Notes: generated by a model from the letters alone, not told the origin. A stretch of DNA of 64,000 bases from Calliphora vicina (GCF_958450345.1 NW_027052658.1:62001-126000), one strand, 5' to 3'. Shown: positions 34,435 through 46,643, numbered from the stretch's first letter. Program-made: numbers and translations.

Positions 34435-35074
34435 CTTACTGTCTTACTCTCTTACTCTCTTACTCTCTTACTCTCTTACTCTCTTACTCTCTTACTCTCT
34501 TACTCTCTTACTCTCTTACTCTCTTACTCTCTTACTCTCTTACTCTCTTACTCTCTTACTCTCTTACTCTCTTACTCTCTTACTCTCTTACTCTCTTACT
34601 CTCTTACTCTCTTACTCTCTTACTCTCTTACTCTCTTACTCTCTTACTCTCTTACTCTCTTACTCTCTTACTCTCTTACTCTCTTACTCTCTTACTCTCT
34701 TACTCTCTTACTCTCTTACTCTCTTACTCTCTTACTCTCTTACTCTCTTAATCTCTTACTCTCTTACTCTCTTACTCTCTTACTCTCTTACTCTCTTACT
34801 CTCTTACTCTCTTACTCTCTTACTCTCTTACTCTCTTACTCTCTTACTCTCTTACTCTCTTACTCTCTTACTCTCTTACTCTCTTACTGTCTTACTGTCT
34901 TACTGTCTTACTGTCTTACTGTCTTACTGTATTACTGTCTTAATGTCTTAATGTCTTACTGTCTTACTGTCTTACTGTCTTACTGTCTTACTGTCTTAAT
35001 GTCTTAATGTCTTAATGTCTTAATGTCTTAATGTCTTACTGTCTTACTGTCTTACTCTCTTACTGTCTTACTGT
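34435..35074 (+). repeat. C block and G block with CTTAATGT clusters
   Basis: One G unit, C units to 34882 with CTTAATCT at about 34747, then G units with CTTAATGT at 34939-34954 (two) and 34995-35034 (five). Confidence 0.92.
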
Positions 35075-35740
35075 CTTACTCTCTCTTGCTATCTTACTCT
35101 CTTACTCTCTTACTCTCTTACTCTCTTACTCTCTTACTCTCTTACTCTCTTACTCTCTTACTCTCTTACTCTCTTACTCTCTTACTCTCTTACTCTCTTA
35201 CTCTCTTACTCTCTTACTCTCTTACTCTCTTACTCTCTTACTCTCTTACTCTCTTACTCTCTTACTCTCTTACTCTCTTACTCTCTTACTCTCTTACTCT
35301 CTTACTCTCTTACTCTCTTACTCTCTTACTCTCTTACTCTCTTACTCTCTTACTCTCTTACTCTCTTACTCTCTTACTCTCTTACTCTCTTACTCTCTTA
35401 CTCTCTTACTCTCTTACTCTCTTACTCTCTTACTCTCTTACTCTCTTACTCTCTTACTCTCTTACTCTCTTACTCTCTTACTCTCTTACTCTCTTACTCT
35501 CTTACTCTCTTACTCTCTTACTCTCTTACTCTCTTACTCTCTTACTCTCTTACTCTCTTACTCTCTTACTCTCTTACTCTCTTACTCTCTTACTCTCTTA
35601 CTCTCTTACTCTCTTACTCTCTTACTCTCTTACTCTCTTTCTATCTTACTATCTTACTCTCTTACTCTCTTACTCTCTTACTCTCTTACTCTCTTACTCT
35701 CTTACTCTCTTACTCTCTTACTCTCTTACTCTCTTACTCT
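35075..35740 (+). repeat. Marker and C block
   Basis: The marker at 35075-35092, then eighty-one C units with CTTTCTAT and CTTACTAT at 35637-35652. No exit motif closes it. Confidence 0.93.
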
Positions 35741-36444
35741 CTTACTGTCTTACTGTCTTACTGTCTTACTGTCTTACTGTCTTACTGTCTTACTGTCTTA
35801 CTGTCTTACTGTCTTACTGTCTTACTGTCTTACTGTCTTACTGTCTTACTGTCTTACTGTCTTACTGTCTTACTGTCTTACTGTCTTACTGTCTTACTGT
35901 CTTACTGTCTTACTGTCTTACTGTCTTACTGTCTTACTGTCTTACTGTCTTACTGTCTTACTGTCTTACTGTCTTACTGTCTTACTGTCTTACTGTCTTA
36001 CTGTCTTACTGTCTTACTGTCTTACTGTCTTACTGTCTTACTGTCTTACTGTCTTACTGTCTTACTGTCTTACTGTCTTACTGTCTTACTGTCTTACTGT
36101 CTTACTGTCTTACTGTCTTACTGTCTTACTGTCTTACTGTCTTACTGTCTTACTGTCTTACTGTCTTACTGTCTTACTGTCTTACTGTCTTACTGTCTTA
36201 CTGTCTTACTGTCTTACTGTCTTACTGTCTTACTGTCTTACTGTCTTACTGTCTTACTGTCTTACTGTCTTACTGTCTTACTGTCTTACTGTCTTACTGT
36301 CTTACTGTCTTACTGTCTTACTGTCTTAATGTCTTACTGTCTTACTGTCTTACTGTCTTACTGTCTTACTGTCTTACTGTCTTACTGTCTTACTGTCTTA
36401 CTGTCTTAATGTCTTAATGTCTTACTGTCTTACTGTCTTACTGT
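35741..36444 (+). repeat. G block with CTTAATGT
   Basis: Seventy-three uninterrupted G units to 36324, then CTTAATGT once at 36325 and twice at 36405-36420. Confidence 0.95.
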
Positions 36445-36667
36445 CTTACTCTCTTACTCTCTTACTGTCTTACCCTCTTACTCTCTTACTCTCTTACTCT
36501 CTTACTCTCTTACTCTCTTACTCTCTTACTCTCTTACTCTCTTACTCTCTTACTCTCTTACTATCTTACTATCTTACTATCTTACTATCTTACTCTCTTA
36601 CTCTCTTACTCTCTTACTCTCTTACTCTCTTACTCTCTTACTCTCTTACTCTCTTACTCTCTTACTT
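36445..36667 (+). repeat. C block with four-unit A run
   Basis: C units with one CTTACCCT, an A run at 36557-36588, more C units, and a 7-bp CTTACTT at 36661-36667 at the C-to-G edge. Confidence 0.92.
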
Positions 36668-36895
36668 CTTACTGTCTTACTGTCTTACTGCCTTACTGTC
36701 TTACTGTCTTATTGTCTTACTGTCTTACTGTCTTACTGTCTTACTGTCTTACTGTCTTACTGTCTTACTGTCTTACTGTCTTACTGTCTTACTGTCTTAC
36801 TGTCTTACTGTCTTACTGTCTTATACTGTCTTATACTGTCTTACCGTCTTACCGTCTTATTGTCTTACTGTTTTACTGTCTTACTGTCTTACTGT
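36668..36895 (+). repeat. G block with pre-hinge
   Basis: G units with a CTTACTGC-type change and CTTATTGT. The pre-hinge is CTTATACTGT twice (36820-36839), CTTACCGT twice, CTTATTGT, and TTTTACTGT. Confidence 0.92.
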
Positions 36896-37051
36896 CTTCC
36901 TCTCTTGCTCTCTGTCGTACTGTCTTAATCTCTTGCTCTCTGTCGTACTGTCTTACTGTTTTACTGTCTGTCTTACTGTCTTACAGTCTTACTCTCTCAC
37001 TCTCTTACTGTATCTCTTACTATCTTTCTCTCTCTCTTACTATCTTTCTCT
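36896..37051 (+). repeat. Hinge C copy 3
   Basis: 156 bp. CTTTCTCT is duplicated with an extra CTCT, and CTTGCTCT is used at both positions. Confidence 0.91.
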
Positions 37052-37717
37052 CTTACTCTCTTACTCTCTTACTCTCTTACTCTCTTACTCTCTTACTCTC
37101 TTACTCTCTTACTCTCTTACTCTCTTACTCTCTTACTCTCTTACTCTCTTACTCTCTTACTCTCTTACTCTCTTACTCTCTTACTCTCTTACTCTCTTAC
37201 TCTCTTACTCTCTTACTCTCTTACTCTCTTACTCTCTTACTCTCTTACTCTCTTACCCTCTTACTCTCTTACTCTCTTACTCTCTTACTCTCTTACTCTC
37301 TTACTCTCTTACTCTTACTCTCTTACTCTTACTCTCTTACTCTTACTCTCTTACTCTTACTCTTACTCTTACTCTTACTCTCTTACTCTCTTACTCTCTT
37401 ACTCTCTTACTCTCTTACTCTCTTACTCTCTTACTCTCTTACTCTCTTACTCTCTTACTCTCTTACTCTCTTACTCTCTTACTCTCTTACTCTCTTACTC
37501 TCTTACTCTCTTACTCTCTTACTCTCTTACTCTCTTACTCTCTTACTCTCTTACTCTCTTACTCTCTTACTCTCTTACTCTCTTACTCTCTTACTCTCTT
37601 ACTCTCTTACTCTCTTACTCTCTTACTCTCTTACTCTTTTACTCTCTTACTCTCTTACTCTCTTACTCTCTTACTCTCTTACTCTCTTACTCTCTTACTA
37701 TCTTACTCTCTTACTCT
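37052..37717 (+). repeat. C block with 6-bp cluster
   Basis: C units with one CTTACCCT (about 37254), the 6-bp cluster at 37308-37382, CTTTTACTCT near 37638 and an A unit near 37694. Confidence 0.93.
37308..37382 (+). repeat. 6-bp CTTACT cluster
   Basis: Seven 6-bp CTTACT units, first alternating with normal C units and then four in tandem. The only other such cluster is at 44682-44753. Confidence 0.9.
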
Positions 37718-37789
37718 CTTACTATCTTACTCGCTTACTCTCTTACTCTCTTACTCTCTTACTGTCTTACTATCTTGCTCTCTTGCTCT
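37718..37789 (+). repeat. Right-half ramp, short
   Basis: CTTACTAT, CTTACTCG, three C units, one G unit, CTTACTAT and two CTTGCTCT. Confidence 0.89.
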
Positions 37790-38133
37790 CTTACTGTCTT
37801 ACTGTCTTACTGTCTTACTGTCTTACTGTCTTACTGTCTTACTGTCTTACTGTCTTACTGTCTTACTGTCTTACTGTCTTACTGTCTTACTGTCTTACTG
37901 TCTTACTGTCTTACTGTCTTACTGTCTTACTGTCTTACTGTCTTACTGTCTTACTGTCTTACTGTCTTACTGTCTTACTGTCTTACTGTCTTACTGTCTT
38001 ACTGTCTTACTGTCTTACTGTCTTACTGTCTTACTGTCTTACTGTCTTACTGTCTTACTGTCTTACTGTCTTACTGTCTTACTGTCTTACTGTCTTACTG
38101 TCTTACTGTCTTACTGTATTACTGTCTTACTGT
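37790..38133 (+). repeat. G block
   Basis: Forty-three units with one ATTACTGT near the end. Confidence 0.95.
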
Positions 38134-39181
38134 CTTACTCTCTTACTCTCTTACTCTCTTACTCTCTTACTCTCTTACTCTCTTACTCTCTTACTCTCTT
38201 ACTCTCTTACTCTCTTACTCTCTTACTCTCTTACTCTCTTACTCTCTTACTCTCTTACTCTCTTACTCTCTTACTCTCTTACTCTCTTACTCTCTTACTC
38301 TCTTACTCTCTTACTCTCTTACTCTCTTACTCTCTTACTCTCTTACTCTCTTACTCTCTTACTCTCTTACTCTCTTACTCTCTTACTCTCTTACTCTCTT
38401 ACTCTCTTACTCTCTTACTCTCTTACTCTATTACTCTCTTACTCTCTTACTCTCTTACTCTCTTACTCTCTTACTCTCTTACTCTCTTACTCTCTTACTA
38501 TCTTACTCTCTTACTCTCTTACTCTCTTACTCTCTTACTCTCTTACTCTCTTACTCTCTTACTCTCTTACTCTCTTACTCTCTTACTCTCTTACTCTCTT
38601 ACTCTCTTACTCTCTTACTCTCTTACTCTCTTACTCTCTTACTCTCTTACTCTCTTACTCTCTTACTCTCTTACTCTCTTACTCTCTTACTCTCTTACTC
38701 TCTTACTCTCTTACTCTCTTACTCTCTTACTCTCTTACTCTCTTACTCTCTTACTCTCTTACTCTCTTACTCTCTTACTCTCTTACTCTCTTACTCTCTT
38801 ACTCTCTTACTCTCTTACTCTCTTTCTATCTTACTCTCTTACTCTCTTACTCTCTTACTCTCTTACTCTCTTACTCTCTTACTCTCTTACTCTCTTACTC
38901 TCTTACTCTCTTACTCTCTTACTCTCTTACTCTCTTACTCTCTTACTCTCTTACTCCCTTACTCCCTTACTCTCTTACTCTCTTACTCTCTTACTCTCTT
39001 ACTCTCTTACTCTCTTACTCTCTTACTCTCTTACTCTCTTACTCTCTTACTCTCTTACTCTCTTACTCTCTCACTCTCTTACTCTCTTACTCTCTTACTC
39101 TCTTACTCTCTTACTCTCTTACTCTCTTACTCTCTTACTCTCTTACTCTCTTACTCTCTTACTCTCTTACTCTCTTACTCT
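38134..39181 (+). repeat. C block, 131 units
   Basis: Exactly 8-bp register throughout. Variants are ATTACTCT (about 38428), an A unit (about 38499), CTTTCTAT (about 38822), two CTTACTCC (about 38950-38970) and CTCACTCT (about 39068). The + strand has no G over the block. Confidence 0.96.
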
Positions 39182-40081
39182 CTTACTGTCTTACTGTCTT
39201 ACTGTCTTACTGTCTTACTGTCTTACTGTCTTACTGTCTTACTGTCTTACTGTCTTACTGTCTTACTGTCTTACTGTCTTACTGTCTTACTGTCTTACTG
39301 TCTTACTGTCTTACTGTCTTACTGTCTTACTGTCTTACTGTCTTACTGTCTTACTGTCTTACTGTCTTACTGTCTTACTGTCTTACTGTCTTACTGTCTT
39401 ACTGTCTTACTGTCTTACTGTCTTACTGTCTTACTGTCTTACTGTCTTACTGTCTTACTGTCTTACTGTCTTACTGTCTTACTGTCTTACTGTCTTACTG
39501 TCTTACTGTCTTACTGTCTTACTGTCTTACTGTCTTACTGTCTTACTGTCTTACTGTCTTACTGTCTTACTGTCTTACTGTCTTACTGTCTTACTGTCTT
39601 ACTGTCTTACTGTCTTACTGTCTTACTGTCTTACTGTCTTACTGTCTTACTGTCTTACTGTCTTACTGTCTTACTGTCTTACTGTCTTACTGTCTTACTG
39701 TCTTACTGTCTTACTGTCTTACTGTCTTACTGTCTTACTGTCTTAATGTCTTACTGTCTTACTGTCTTACTGTCTTACTGTCTTACTGTCTTACTGTCTT
39801 ACTGTCTTACTGTCTTACTGTCTTACTGTCTTACTGTCTTACTGTCTTACTGTCTTACTGTCTTACTGTCTTACTGTCTTACTGTCTTACTGTCTTACTG
39901 TCTTACTGTCTTACTGTCTTACTGTCTTACTGCCTTACTGTCTTACTGTCTTATTGTCTTACTGTCTTACTGTCTTACTGTCTTACTGTCTTACTGTCTT
40001 ACTGTCTTATACTGTCTTATACTGTCTTACCGTCTTACCGTCTTATTGTCTTACTGTTTTACTGTCTTACTGTCTTACCGT
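39182..40081 (+). repeat. G block with CTTAATGT and pre-hinge
   Basis: Seventy G units, CTTAATGT at 39742-39749, more G units with one CTTACTGC-type change and CTTATTGT, then a pre-hinge from 40006 with two CTTATACTGT and two CTTACCGT. Confidence 0.94.
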
Positions 40082-40173
40082 CTTCCTCTCTTGCTCTCTG
40101 TCGTACTGTCTTAATCTCTTGCTCTCTGTCGTACTGTCTTACTGTTTTACTGTCTGTCTTACTGTCTTACAGT
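40082..40173 (+). repeat. Hinge C copy 4, 3'-truncated
   Basis: Ends at CTTACAGT. The CTCACTCT to CTTTCTCT part is missing and C units follow at once. Confidence 0.9.
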
Positions 40174-40565
40174 CTTACTCTCTTACTCTCTTACTCTCTT
40201 ACTCTCTTACTCTCTTACTATCTTACTATCTTACTATCTTACTATCTTACTCTCTTACTCTCTTACTCTCTTACTCTTTTACTCTCTTACTCTCTTACTC
40301 TCTTACTCTATTACTCTCTTACTCTCTTACTCTCTTACTCTCTTACTCTCTTACTCTCTTACTCTCTTACTCTCTTACTCTCTTACTCTCTTACTCTCTT
40401 ACTCTCTTACTCTCTTACTCTCTTACTCTCTTACTCTCTTACTCTCTTACTCTCTTACTCTCTTACTCTCTTACTCTCTTACTCTCTTACTCTCTTACTC
40501 TCTTACTCTCTTACTCTCTTACTCTCTTACTCTCTTACTCTCTTACTCTCTTACTCTCTTACTCT
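40174..40565 (+). repeat. C block with four-unit A run
   Basis: Five C units, four A units (40214-40245), then C units with one CTTTTACTCT-type and one ATTACTCT. Confidence 0.92.
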
Positions 40566-40917
40566 CTTACTATCTTACTCGCTTACTCTCTTACTCTCTT
40601 ACTCTCTTACTCTCTTACTCTCTTACTCTCTTACTCTCTTACTCTCTTACTCTCTTACTCCCTTACTCTCTTACTCTCTTACTCTCTTACTCTCTTACTC
40701 TCTTTCTATCTTACTCTCTTACTGTCTTACTATCTTGCTCTCTTACTGTCTTACTGTCTTACTGTCTTACTGTCTTACTGTCTTACTGTCTTACTGTCTT
40801 ACTGTCTTACTGTCTTACTGTCTTACTGTCTTACTGTCTTACTGTCTTACTGTCTTACTGTCTTACTGGCTTACTGTCTTACTGTCTTACTGTCTTACTC
40901 TCTTACTGTCTTACTCT
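40566..40917 (+). repeat. Right-half ramp and G block
   Basis: The ramp 40566-40741 has CTTACTAT, CTTACTCG, C units with CTTACTCC, CTTTCTAT, CTTACTAT and CTTGCTCT. G units follow with CTTACTGG near 40862 and two C units at the end. Confidence 0.9.
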
Positions 40918-41097
40918 CTTACTCTCTCTTGCTATCTTACTCTCTTACTCTCTTACTCTCTTACTCTCTCTTGCTATCTTACTCTCTTACTCTCTCTTGC
41001 TATCTTACTCTCTTACTCTCTTACTCTCTTACTCTCTTACTCTCTTACTCTCTTACTCTCTTACTCTCTTACTCTCTTACTCTCTTATTCTCTTACT
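40918..41097 (+). repeat. Three markers and C block
   Basis: Markers start at 40918, 40960 and 40986, with C units between, then C units and a CTTATTCT/CTTACTTACTGT junction near 41086. Confidence 0.91.
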
Positions 41098-41519
41098 TAC
41101 TGTCTTACTATCTTACTATCTTACTGTCTTACTGTCTTACTGTCTTACTGTCTTACTGTCTTACTGTCTTACTGTCTTACTGTCTTACTGTCTTACTGTC
41201 TTACTGTCTTACTGTCTTACTGTCTTACTGTCTTACTGTCTTACTGTCTTACTGTCTTACTGTCTTACTGTCTTACTGTCTTACTGTCTTACTGTCTTAC
41301 TGTCTTACTGTCTTACTGTCTTACTGTCTTACTGTCTTACTGTCTTACTGTCTTACTGTCTTAATGTCTTAATGTCTTAATGTCTTACTGTCTTACTGTC
41401 TTACTGTCTTACTGTCTTACTGTGTTAATGTCTTAATGTCTTACTGTCTTACTGTCTTACTGTCTTACTGTATTACTGTCTTACTGTCTTACTGTATTAC
41501 TCTCTTACTCTCTTACTGT
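41098..41519 (+). repeat. G block with CTTAATGT/GTTAATGT
   Basis: G units with two A units near the start, three CTTAATGT (41360-41383), GTTAATGT plus CTTAATGT (41424-41439), then G units with ATTACTGT and ATTACTCT. Confidence 0.93.
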
Positions 41520-42051
41520 CTTACTCTCTCTTGCTATCTTACTCTCTCTTGCTATCTTACTCTCTTACTCTCTTACTCTCTTACTCTCTTACTCTCTTAC
41601 TCTCTTACTCTCTTACTCTCTTACTCTCTTACTCTCTTACTCTCTTACTCTCTTACTCTCTTACTCTCTTACTCTCTTACTCTCTTACTCTCTTACTCTC
41701 TTACTCTCTTACTCTCTTACTCTCTTACTCTCTTACTCTCTTACTCTCTTACTCTCTTACTCTCTTACTCTCTTACTCTCTTACTCTCTTACTCTCTTAC
41801 TCTCTTACTCTCTTACTCTCTTACTCTCTTACTCTCTTACTCTCTTACTCTCTTACTCTCTTACTCTCTTACTCTCTTACTCTCTTACTCTCTTACTCTC
41901 TTACTCTCTTACTCTCTTACTCTCTTACTCTCTTACTCTCTTACTCTCTTACTCTCTTACTCTCTTACTCTCTTACTCTCTTACTCTCTTACTCTCTTAC
42001 TCTCTTACTCTCTTACTCTCTTACTCTCTTACTCTCTTACTCTCTTACTCT
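41520..42051 (+). repeat. Two markers and C block
   Basis: Markers back to back at 41520-41537 and 41538-41555, then sixty-two uninterrupted C units. Confidence 0.95.
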
Positions 42052-42491
42052 CTTACTATCTTACTCGCTTACTCGCTTACTCTCTTACTCTCTTACTCTC
42101 TTACTCTCTTACTCTCTTACTCTCTTACTCTCTTACTCTCTTACTCTCTTACTATCTTACTTTCTTACCCTCTTACTCTCTTACTCTCTTACTATCTTAC
42201 TCTCTTACTCTCTTACTCTCTTACTCTCTTACTCTCTTACTCTCTTACTCTCTTACTGTCTTACTGTCATACTGTCTTACTGTCTTACTGTCTTACTGTC
42301 TTACTGTCTTACTGTCTTACTGTCTTACTGTCTTACTGTCTTACTGTCTTACTGTCTTACTGTCTTACTGTCTTACTGTCTTACTGTCTTACTGTCTTAC
42401 TGTCTTAATGTCTTAATGTCTTACTGTCTTACTGTGTTAATGTCTTAATGTCTTACTGTCTTACTCTCTTACTGTCTTACTGTCTTACTCT
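42052..42491 (+). repeat. Ramp without CTTGCTCT, G block with ATG clusters
   Basis: The ramp 42052-42251 has CTTACTAT, two CTTACTCG, C units, CTTACTAT, CTTACTTT, CTTACCCT and an A unit, then C units. G units follow with one CATACTGT, CTTAATGT twice (42404-42419), and GTTAATGT plus CTTAATGT (42436-42451). Confidence 0.91.
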
Positions 42492-42943
42492 CTTACTCTC
42501 TCTTGCTATCTTACTCTCTTACTCTCTCTTGCTATCTTACTCTCTTACTCTCTTACTCTCTTACTCTCTTACTCTCTTACTCTCTTACTCTCTTACTCTC
42601 TTACTCTCTTACTCTCTTACTCTCTTACTCTCTTACTCTCTTACTCTCTTACTCTCTTACTCTCTTACTCTCTTACTCTCTTACTCTCTTACTCTCTTAC
42701 TCTCTTACTCTCTTACTCTCTTACTCTCTTACTCTCTTACTCTCTTACTCTCTTACTCTCTTACTCTCTTACTCTCTTACTCTCTTACTCTCTTACTCTC
42801 TTACTCTCTTACTCTCTTACTCTCTTACTCTCTTACTCTCTTACTCTCTTACTCTCTTACTCTCTTACTCTCTTACTCTCTTACTCTCTTACTCTCTTAC
42901 TATCTTACTCTCTTACTCTCTTACTCTCTTACTCTCTTACTCT
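42492..42943 (+). repeat. Two markers and C block
   Basis: Markers at 42492 and 42518, then C units with one A unit near 42898. Confidence 0.93.
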
Positions 42944-43515
42944 CTTACTATCTTACTCGCTTACTCGCTTACTCTCTTACTCTCTTACTCTCTTACTCTC
43001 TTACTCTCTTACTCTCTTACTCTCTTACTCTCTTACTCTCTTACTTTCTTACCCTCTTACTGTCTTACTCTCTTACTATCTTACTCTCTTACTCTCTTAC
43101 TCTCTTACTCTCTTTCTATCTTTCTATCTTACTCTCTTACTGTCTTACTATCTTGCTCTCTTACTGTCTTTCTGTCTTACTGTCTTATTGTCTTACTGTC
43201 TTACTGTCTTACTGTCTTACTGTCTTACTGTCTTACTGTCTTACTGTCTTACTGTCTTACTGTCTTACTGTCTTACTGTCTTACTGTCTTACTGTCTTAC
43301 TGTCTTACTGTCTTACTGTCTTACTGTCTTACTGTCTTACTGTCTTACTGTCTTACTGTCTTACTGTCTTACTGCCTTACTGTCTTACTGTCTTACTGTC
43401 TTACTGTCTTATTGTCTTACTGTCTTACTGTCTTACTGTCTTACTGTCTTACTGTCTTATACTGTCTTATACTGTCTTATTGTCTTACTGTTTTACTGTC
43501 TTAGTGTCTTACTGT
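42944..43515 (+). repeat. Right-half ramp, G block, pre-hinge
   Basis: The ramp 42944-43159 has CTTACTAT, two CTTACTCG, CTTACTTT, CTTACCCT, two CTTTCTAT, CTTACTAT and CTTGCTCT. G units follow with CTTTCTGT and CTTATTGT. The pre-hinge from 43456 has two CTTATACTGT, no CTTACCGT, and CTTAGTGT at 43500. Confidence 0.91.
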
Positions 43516-43659
43516 CTTCCTCTCTTGCTCTCTGTCGTACTGTCTTAATCTCTTGCTCTCTGTCGTACTGTCTTACTGTTTTACTGACTGTCTTACTGTC
43601 TTACAGTCTTACTCTCTCACTCTCTTACTGTATCTCTTACTCTCTTACTATCTTTCTCT
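43516..43659 (+). repeat. Hinge C copy 5
   Basis: 144 bp, with CTGA replacing CTGT after TTTTACTG, and complete to CTTTCTCT. Confidence 0.91.
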
Positions 43660-43946
43660 CTTACTCTCTTACTCTCTTACTCTCTTACTCTCTTACTCTC
43701 TTACTCTCTTACTCTCTTACTCTCTTACTCTCTTACTCTCTTACTCTCTTACTCTCTTACTCTCTTACTCTCTTACTCTCTTACTCTCTTACTCTCTTAC
43801 TCTCTTACTCTCTTACTCTCTTACTCTCTTACTCTCTTACTCTCTTACTTCTTACTGTCTTACTGTCTTACTGCCTTACTGTCTTACTGTCTTATTGTCT
43901 TACTGTCTTACTGTCTTACTGTCTTACTGTCTTACTGTCTTACTGT
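43660..43946 (+). repeat. C block and short G block
   Basis: C units ending in a 7-bp CTTACTT, then G units with a CTTACTGC-type change and CTTATTGT. This resembles the start of a pre-hinge G block. Confidence 0.92.
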
Positions 43947-43998
43947 CTTACAGTCTTACTCTCTCACTCTCTTACTGTATCTCTTACTATCTTTCTCT
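43947..43998 (+). repeat. Hinge C 3' fragment
   Basis: Only CTTACAGT, CTTACTCT, CTCACTCT, CTTACTGT with ATCT, CTTACTAT and CTTTCTCT. The CTTCCTCT to GTCGTAC half is absent. Confidence 0.88.
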
Positions 43999-44353
43999 CT
44001 TACTCTCTTACTCTCTTACTCTCTTACTCTCTTACTCTCTTACTCTCTTACTCTCTTACTCTCTTACTCTCTTACTCTCTTACTCTCTTACTCTCTTACT
44101 CTCTTACTCTCTTACTCTCTTACTCTCTTACTCTCTTACTCTCTTACTCTCTTACTTCTTACTGTCTTACTGTCTTACTGCCTTACTGTCTTACTGTCTT
44201 ATTGTCTTACTGTCTTACTGTCTTACTGTCTTACTGTCTTACTGTCTTACTGTCTTACTGTCTTACTGTCTTACTGTCTTATACTGTCTTATACTGTCTT
44301 ACCGTCTTACCGTCTTATTGTCTTACTGTTTTACTGTCTTACTGTCTTACTGT
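43999..44353 (+). repeat. C block, G block, pre-hinge
   Basis: C units to the 7-bp CTTACTT near 44150, then G units and a full pre-hinge from 44278 (two CTTATACTGT, two CTTACCGT, CTTATTGT). Confidence 0.92.
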
Positions 44354-44489
44354 CTTCCTCTCTTGCTCTCTGTCGTACTGTCTTAATCTCTTGCTCTCTG
44401 TCGTACTGTCTTACTGTTTTACTGTCTGTCTTACTGTCTTACAGTCTTACTCTCTCACTCTCTTACTGTATCTCTTACTATCTTTCTCT
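44354..44489 (+). repeat. Hinge C copy 6
   Basis: 136 bp, complete to CTTTCTCT. Confidence 0.91.
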
Positions 44490-45205
44490 CTTACTCTCTT
44501 ACTCTCTTACTCTCTTACTCTCTTACTCTCTTACTCTCTTACTCTCTTACTCTCTTACTCTCTTACTCTCTTACTCTCTTACTCTCTTACTCTCTTACTC
44601 TCTTACTCTCTTACTCTCTTACTCTCTTACTCTCTTACTCTCTTACTCTCTTACTCTCTTACTCTCTTACTCTCTTACTCTCTTACTCTTACTCTCTTAC
44701 TCTTACTCTCTTACTCTTACTCTTACTCTTACTCTCTTACTCTTACTCTTACTCTCTTACTCTCTTACTCTCTTACTCTCTTACTCTCTTACTCTCTTAC
44801 TCTCTTACTCTCTTACTCTCTTACTCTCTTACTCTCTTACTCTCTTACTCTCTTACTCTCTTACTCTCTTACTCTCTTACTCTCTTACTCTCTTACTCTC
44901 TTACTCTCTTACTCTCTTACTCTCTTACTCTCTTACTCTCTTACTCTCTTACTCTCTTACTCTCTTACTCTCTTACTCTCTTACTCTCTTACTCTCTTAC
45001 TCTCTTACTCTCTTACTCTCTTACTCTCTTACTCTCTTACTCTCTTACTCTCTTACTCTCTTACTCTCTTACTCTCTTACTCTCTTACTCTCTTACTCTC
45101 TTACTCTCTTACTCTTTTACTCTCTTACTCTCTTACTCTCTTACTCTCTTACTCTCTTACTCTCTTACTCTCTTACTATCTTACTCTCTTACTCTCTTAC
45201 TCTCT
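44490..45205 (+). repeat. C block with 6-bp cluster
   Basis: C units with a 6-bp cluster at 44682-44753 (CTTACT units alternating with C units), CTTTTACTCT near 45112 and an A unit near 45174. It corresponds to 37052-37717. Confidence 0.93.
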
Positions 45206-45515
45206 TACTATCTTACTATCTTACTCGCTTACTCTCTTACTCTCTTACTCTCTTACTCTCTTACTCTCTTACTCTCTTACTCTCTTTCTATCTTACTCTC
45301 TTACTGTCTTACTATCTTGCTCTCTTGCTCTCTTACTGTCTTACTGTCTTACTGTCTTACTGTCTTACTGTCTTACTGTCTTACTGTCTTACTGTCTTAT
45401 TGTCTTACTGTCTTACTGTCTTACTGTCTTACTGTCTTACTGTCTTACTGTCTTACTGTCTTACTGTCTTACTGTCTTACTGTCTTACTGTCTTACTGTA
45501 TTACTGTCTTACTGT
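45206..45515 (+). repeat. Right-half ramp and G block
   Basis: The ramp 45206-45331 has two A units, CTTACTCG, C units, CTTTCTAT, CTTACTAT and two CTTGCTCT. Twenty-three G units follow with one CTTATTGT and one ATTACTGT. Confidence 0.92.
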
Positions 45516-46643
45516 CTTACTCTCTTACTCTCTTACTCTCTTACTCTCTTACTCTCTTACTCTCTTACTCTCTTACTCTCTTACTCTCTTACTCTCTTAC
45601 TCTCTTACTCTCTTACTCTCTTACTCTCTTACTCTCTTACTCTCTTACTCTCTTACTCTCTTACTCTCTTACTCTCTTACTCTCTTACTATCTTACTCTC
45701 TTACTCTCTTACTCTCTTACTCTCTTACTCTCTTACTCTCTTACTCTCTTACTCTCTTACTCTCTTACTCTCTTTCTATCTTACTCTCTTACTCTCTTAC
45801 TCTCTTACTCTCTTACTCTCTTACTCTCTTACTCTCTTACTCTCTTACTCTCTTACTCTCTTACTCTCTTACTCTCTTACTCTCTTACTCTCTTACTCTC
45901 TTACTCTCTTACTCTCTTACTCTCTTACTCTCTTACTCTCTTACTCTCTTACTCTCTTTCTATCTTACTCTCTTTCTATCTTTCTATCTTTCTATCTTAC
46001 TCTCTTACTCTCTTACTCTCTTACTCTCTTACTCTCTTACTCTCTTACTCTCTTACTCTCTTACTCTCTTACTCTCTTACTCTCTTACTCTCTTACTCTC
46101 TTACTCTCTTACTCTCTTACTCTCTTACTCTCTTACTCTCTTACTCTCTTACTCTCTTACTCTCTTACTCTCTTACTCTCTTACTCTCTTACTCTCTTAC
46201 TCTCTTACTCTCTTTCTATCTTACTCTCTTACTCTCTTACTCTCTTACTCTCTTACTCTCTTACTCTCTTACTCTCTTACTCTCTTACTCTCTTACTCTC
46301 TTACTCTCTTACTCTCTTACTCTCTTACTCTCTTACTCTCTTACTCTCTTACTCTCTTACTCTCTTACTCTCTTACTCTCTTACTCTCTTACTCTCTTAC
46401 TCTCTTACTCTCTTACTCTCTTACTCTCTTACTCTCTTACTCTCTTACTCTCTTACTCTCTTACTCTCTTACTCTCTTACTCTCTTACTCTCTTACTCTC
46501 TTACTCTCTTACTCTCTTACTCTCTTACTCTCTTACTCTCTTACTCTCTTACTCTCTTACTCTCTTACTCTCTTACTCTCTTACTCTCTTACTCTCTTAC
46601 TCTCTTACTCTCTTACTCTCTTACTCTCTTACTCTCTTACTCT
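45516..46643 (+). repeat. C block, 141 units
   Basis: 1,128 bp in exact register and without G on the + strand. One A unit lies near 45684. CTTTCTAT units occur near 45772, 45956 and 45972-45995 (three in a row), and 46212. Confidence 0.95.

Noticed and set aside
45516..46643. Homopurine-homopyrimidine mirror tract able to form H-DNA
   Set aside because: Each C unit has an A at position 4, so the tract is interrupted every 8 bases. Skew is strong, but a classic perfect triplex tract is absent.
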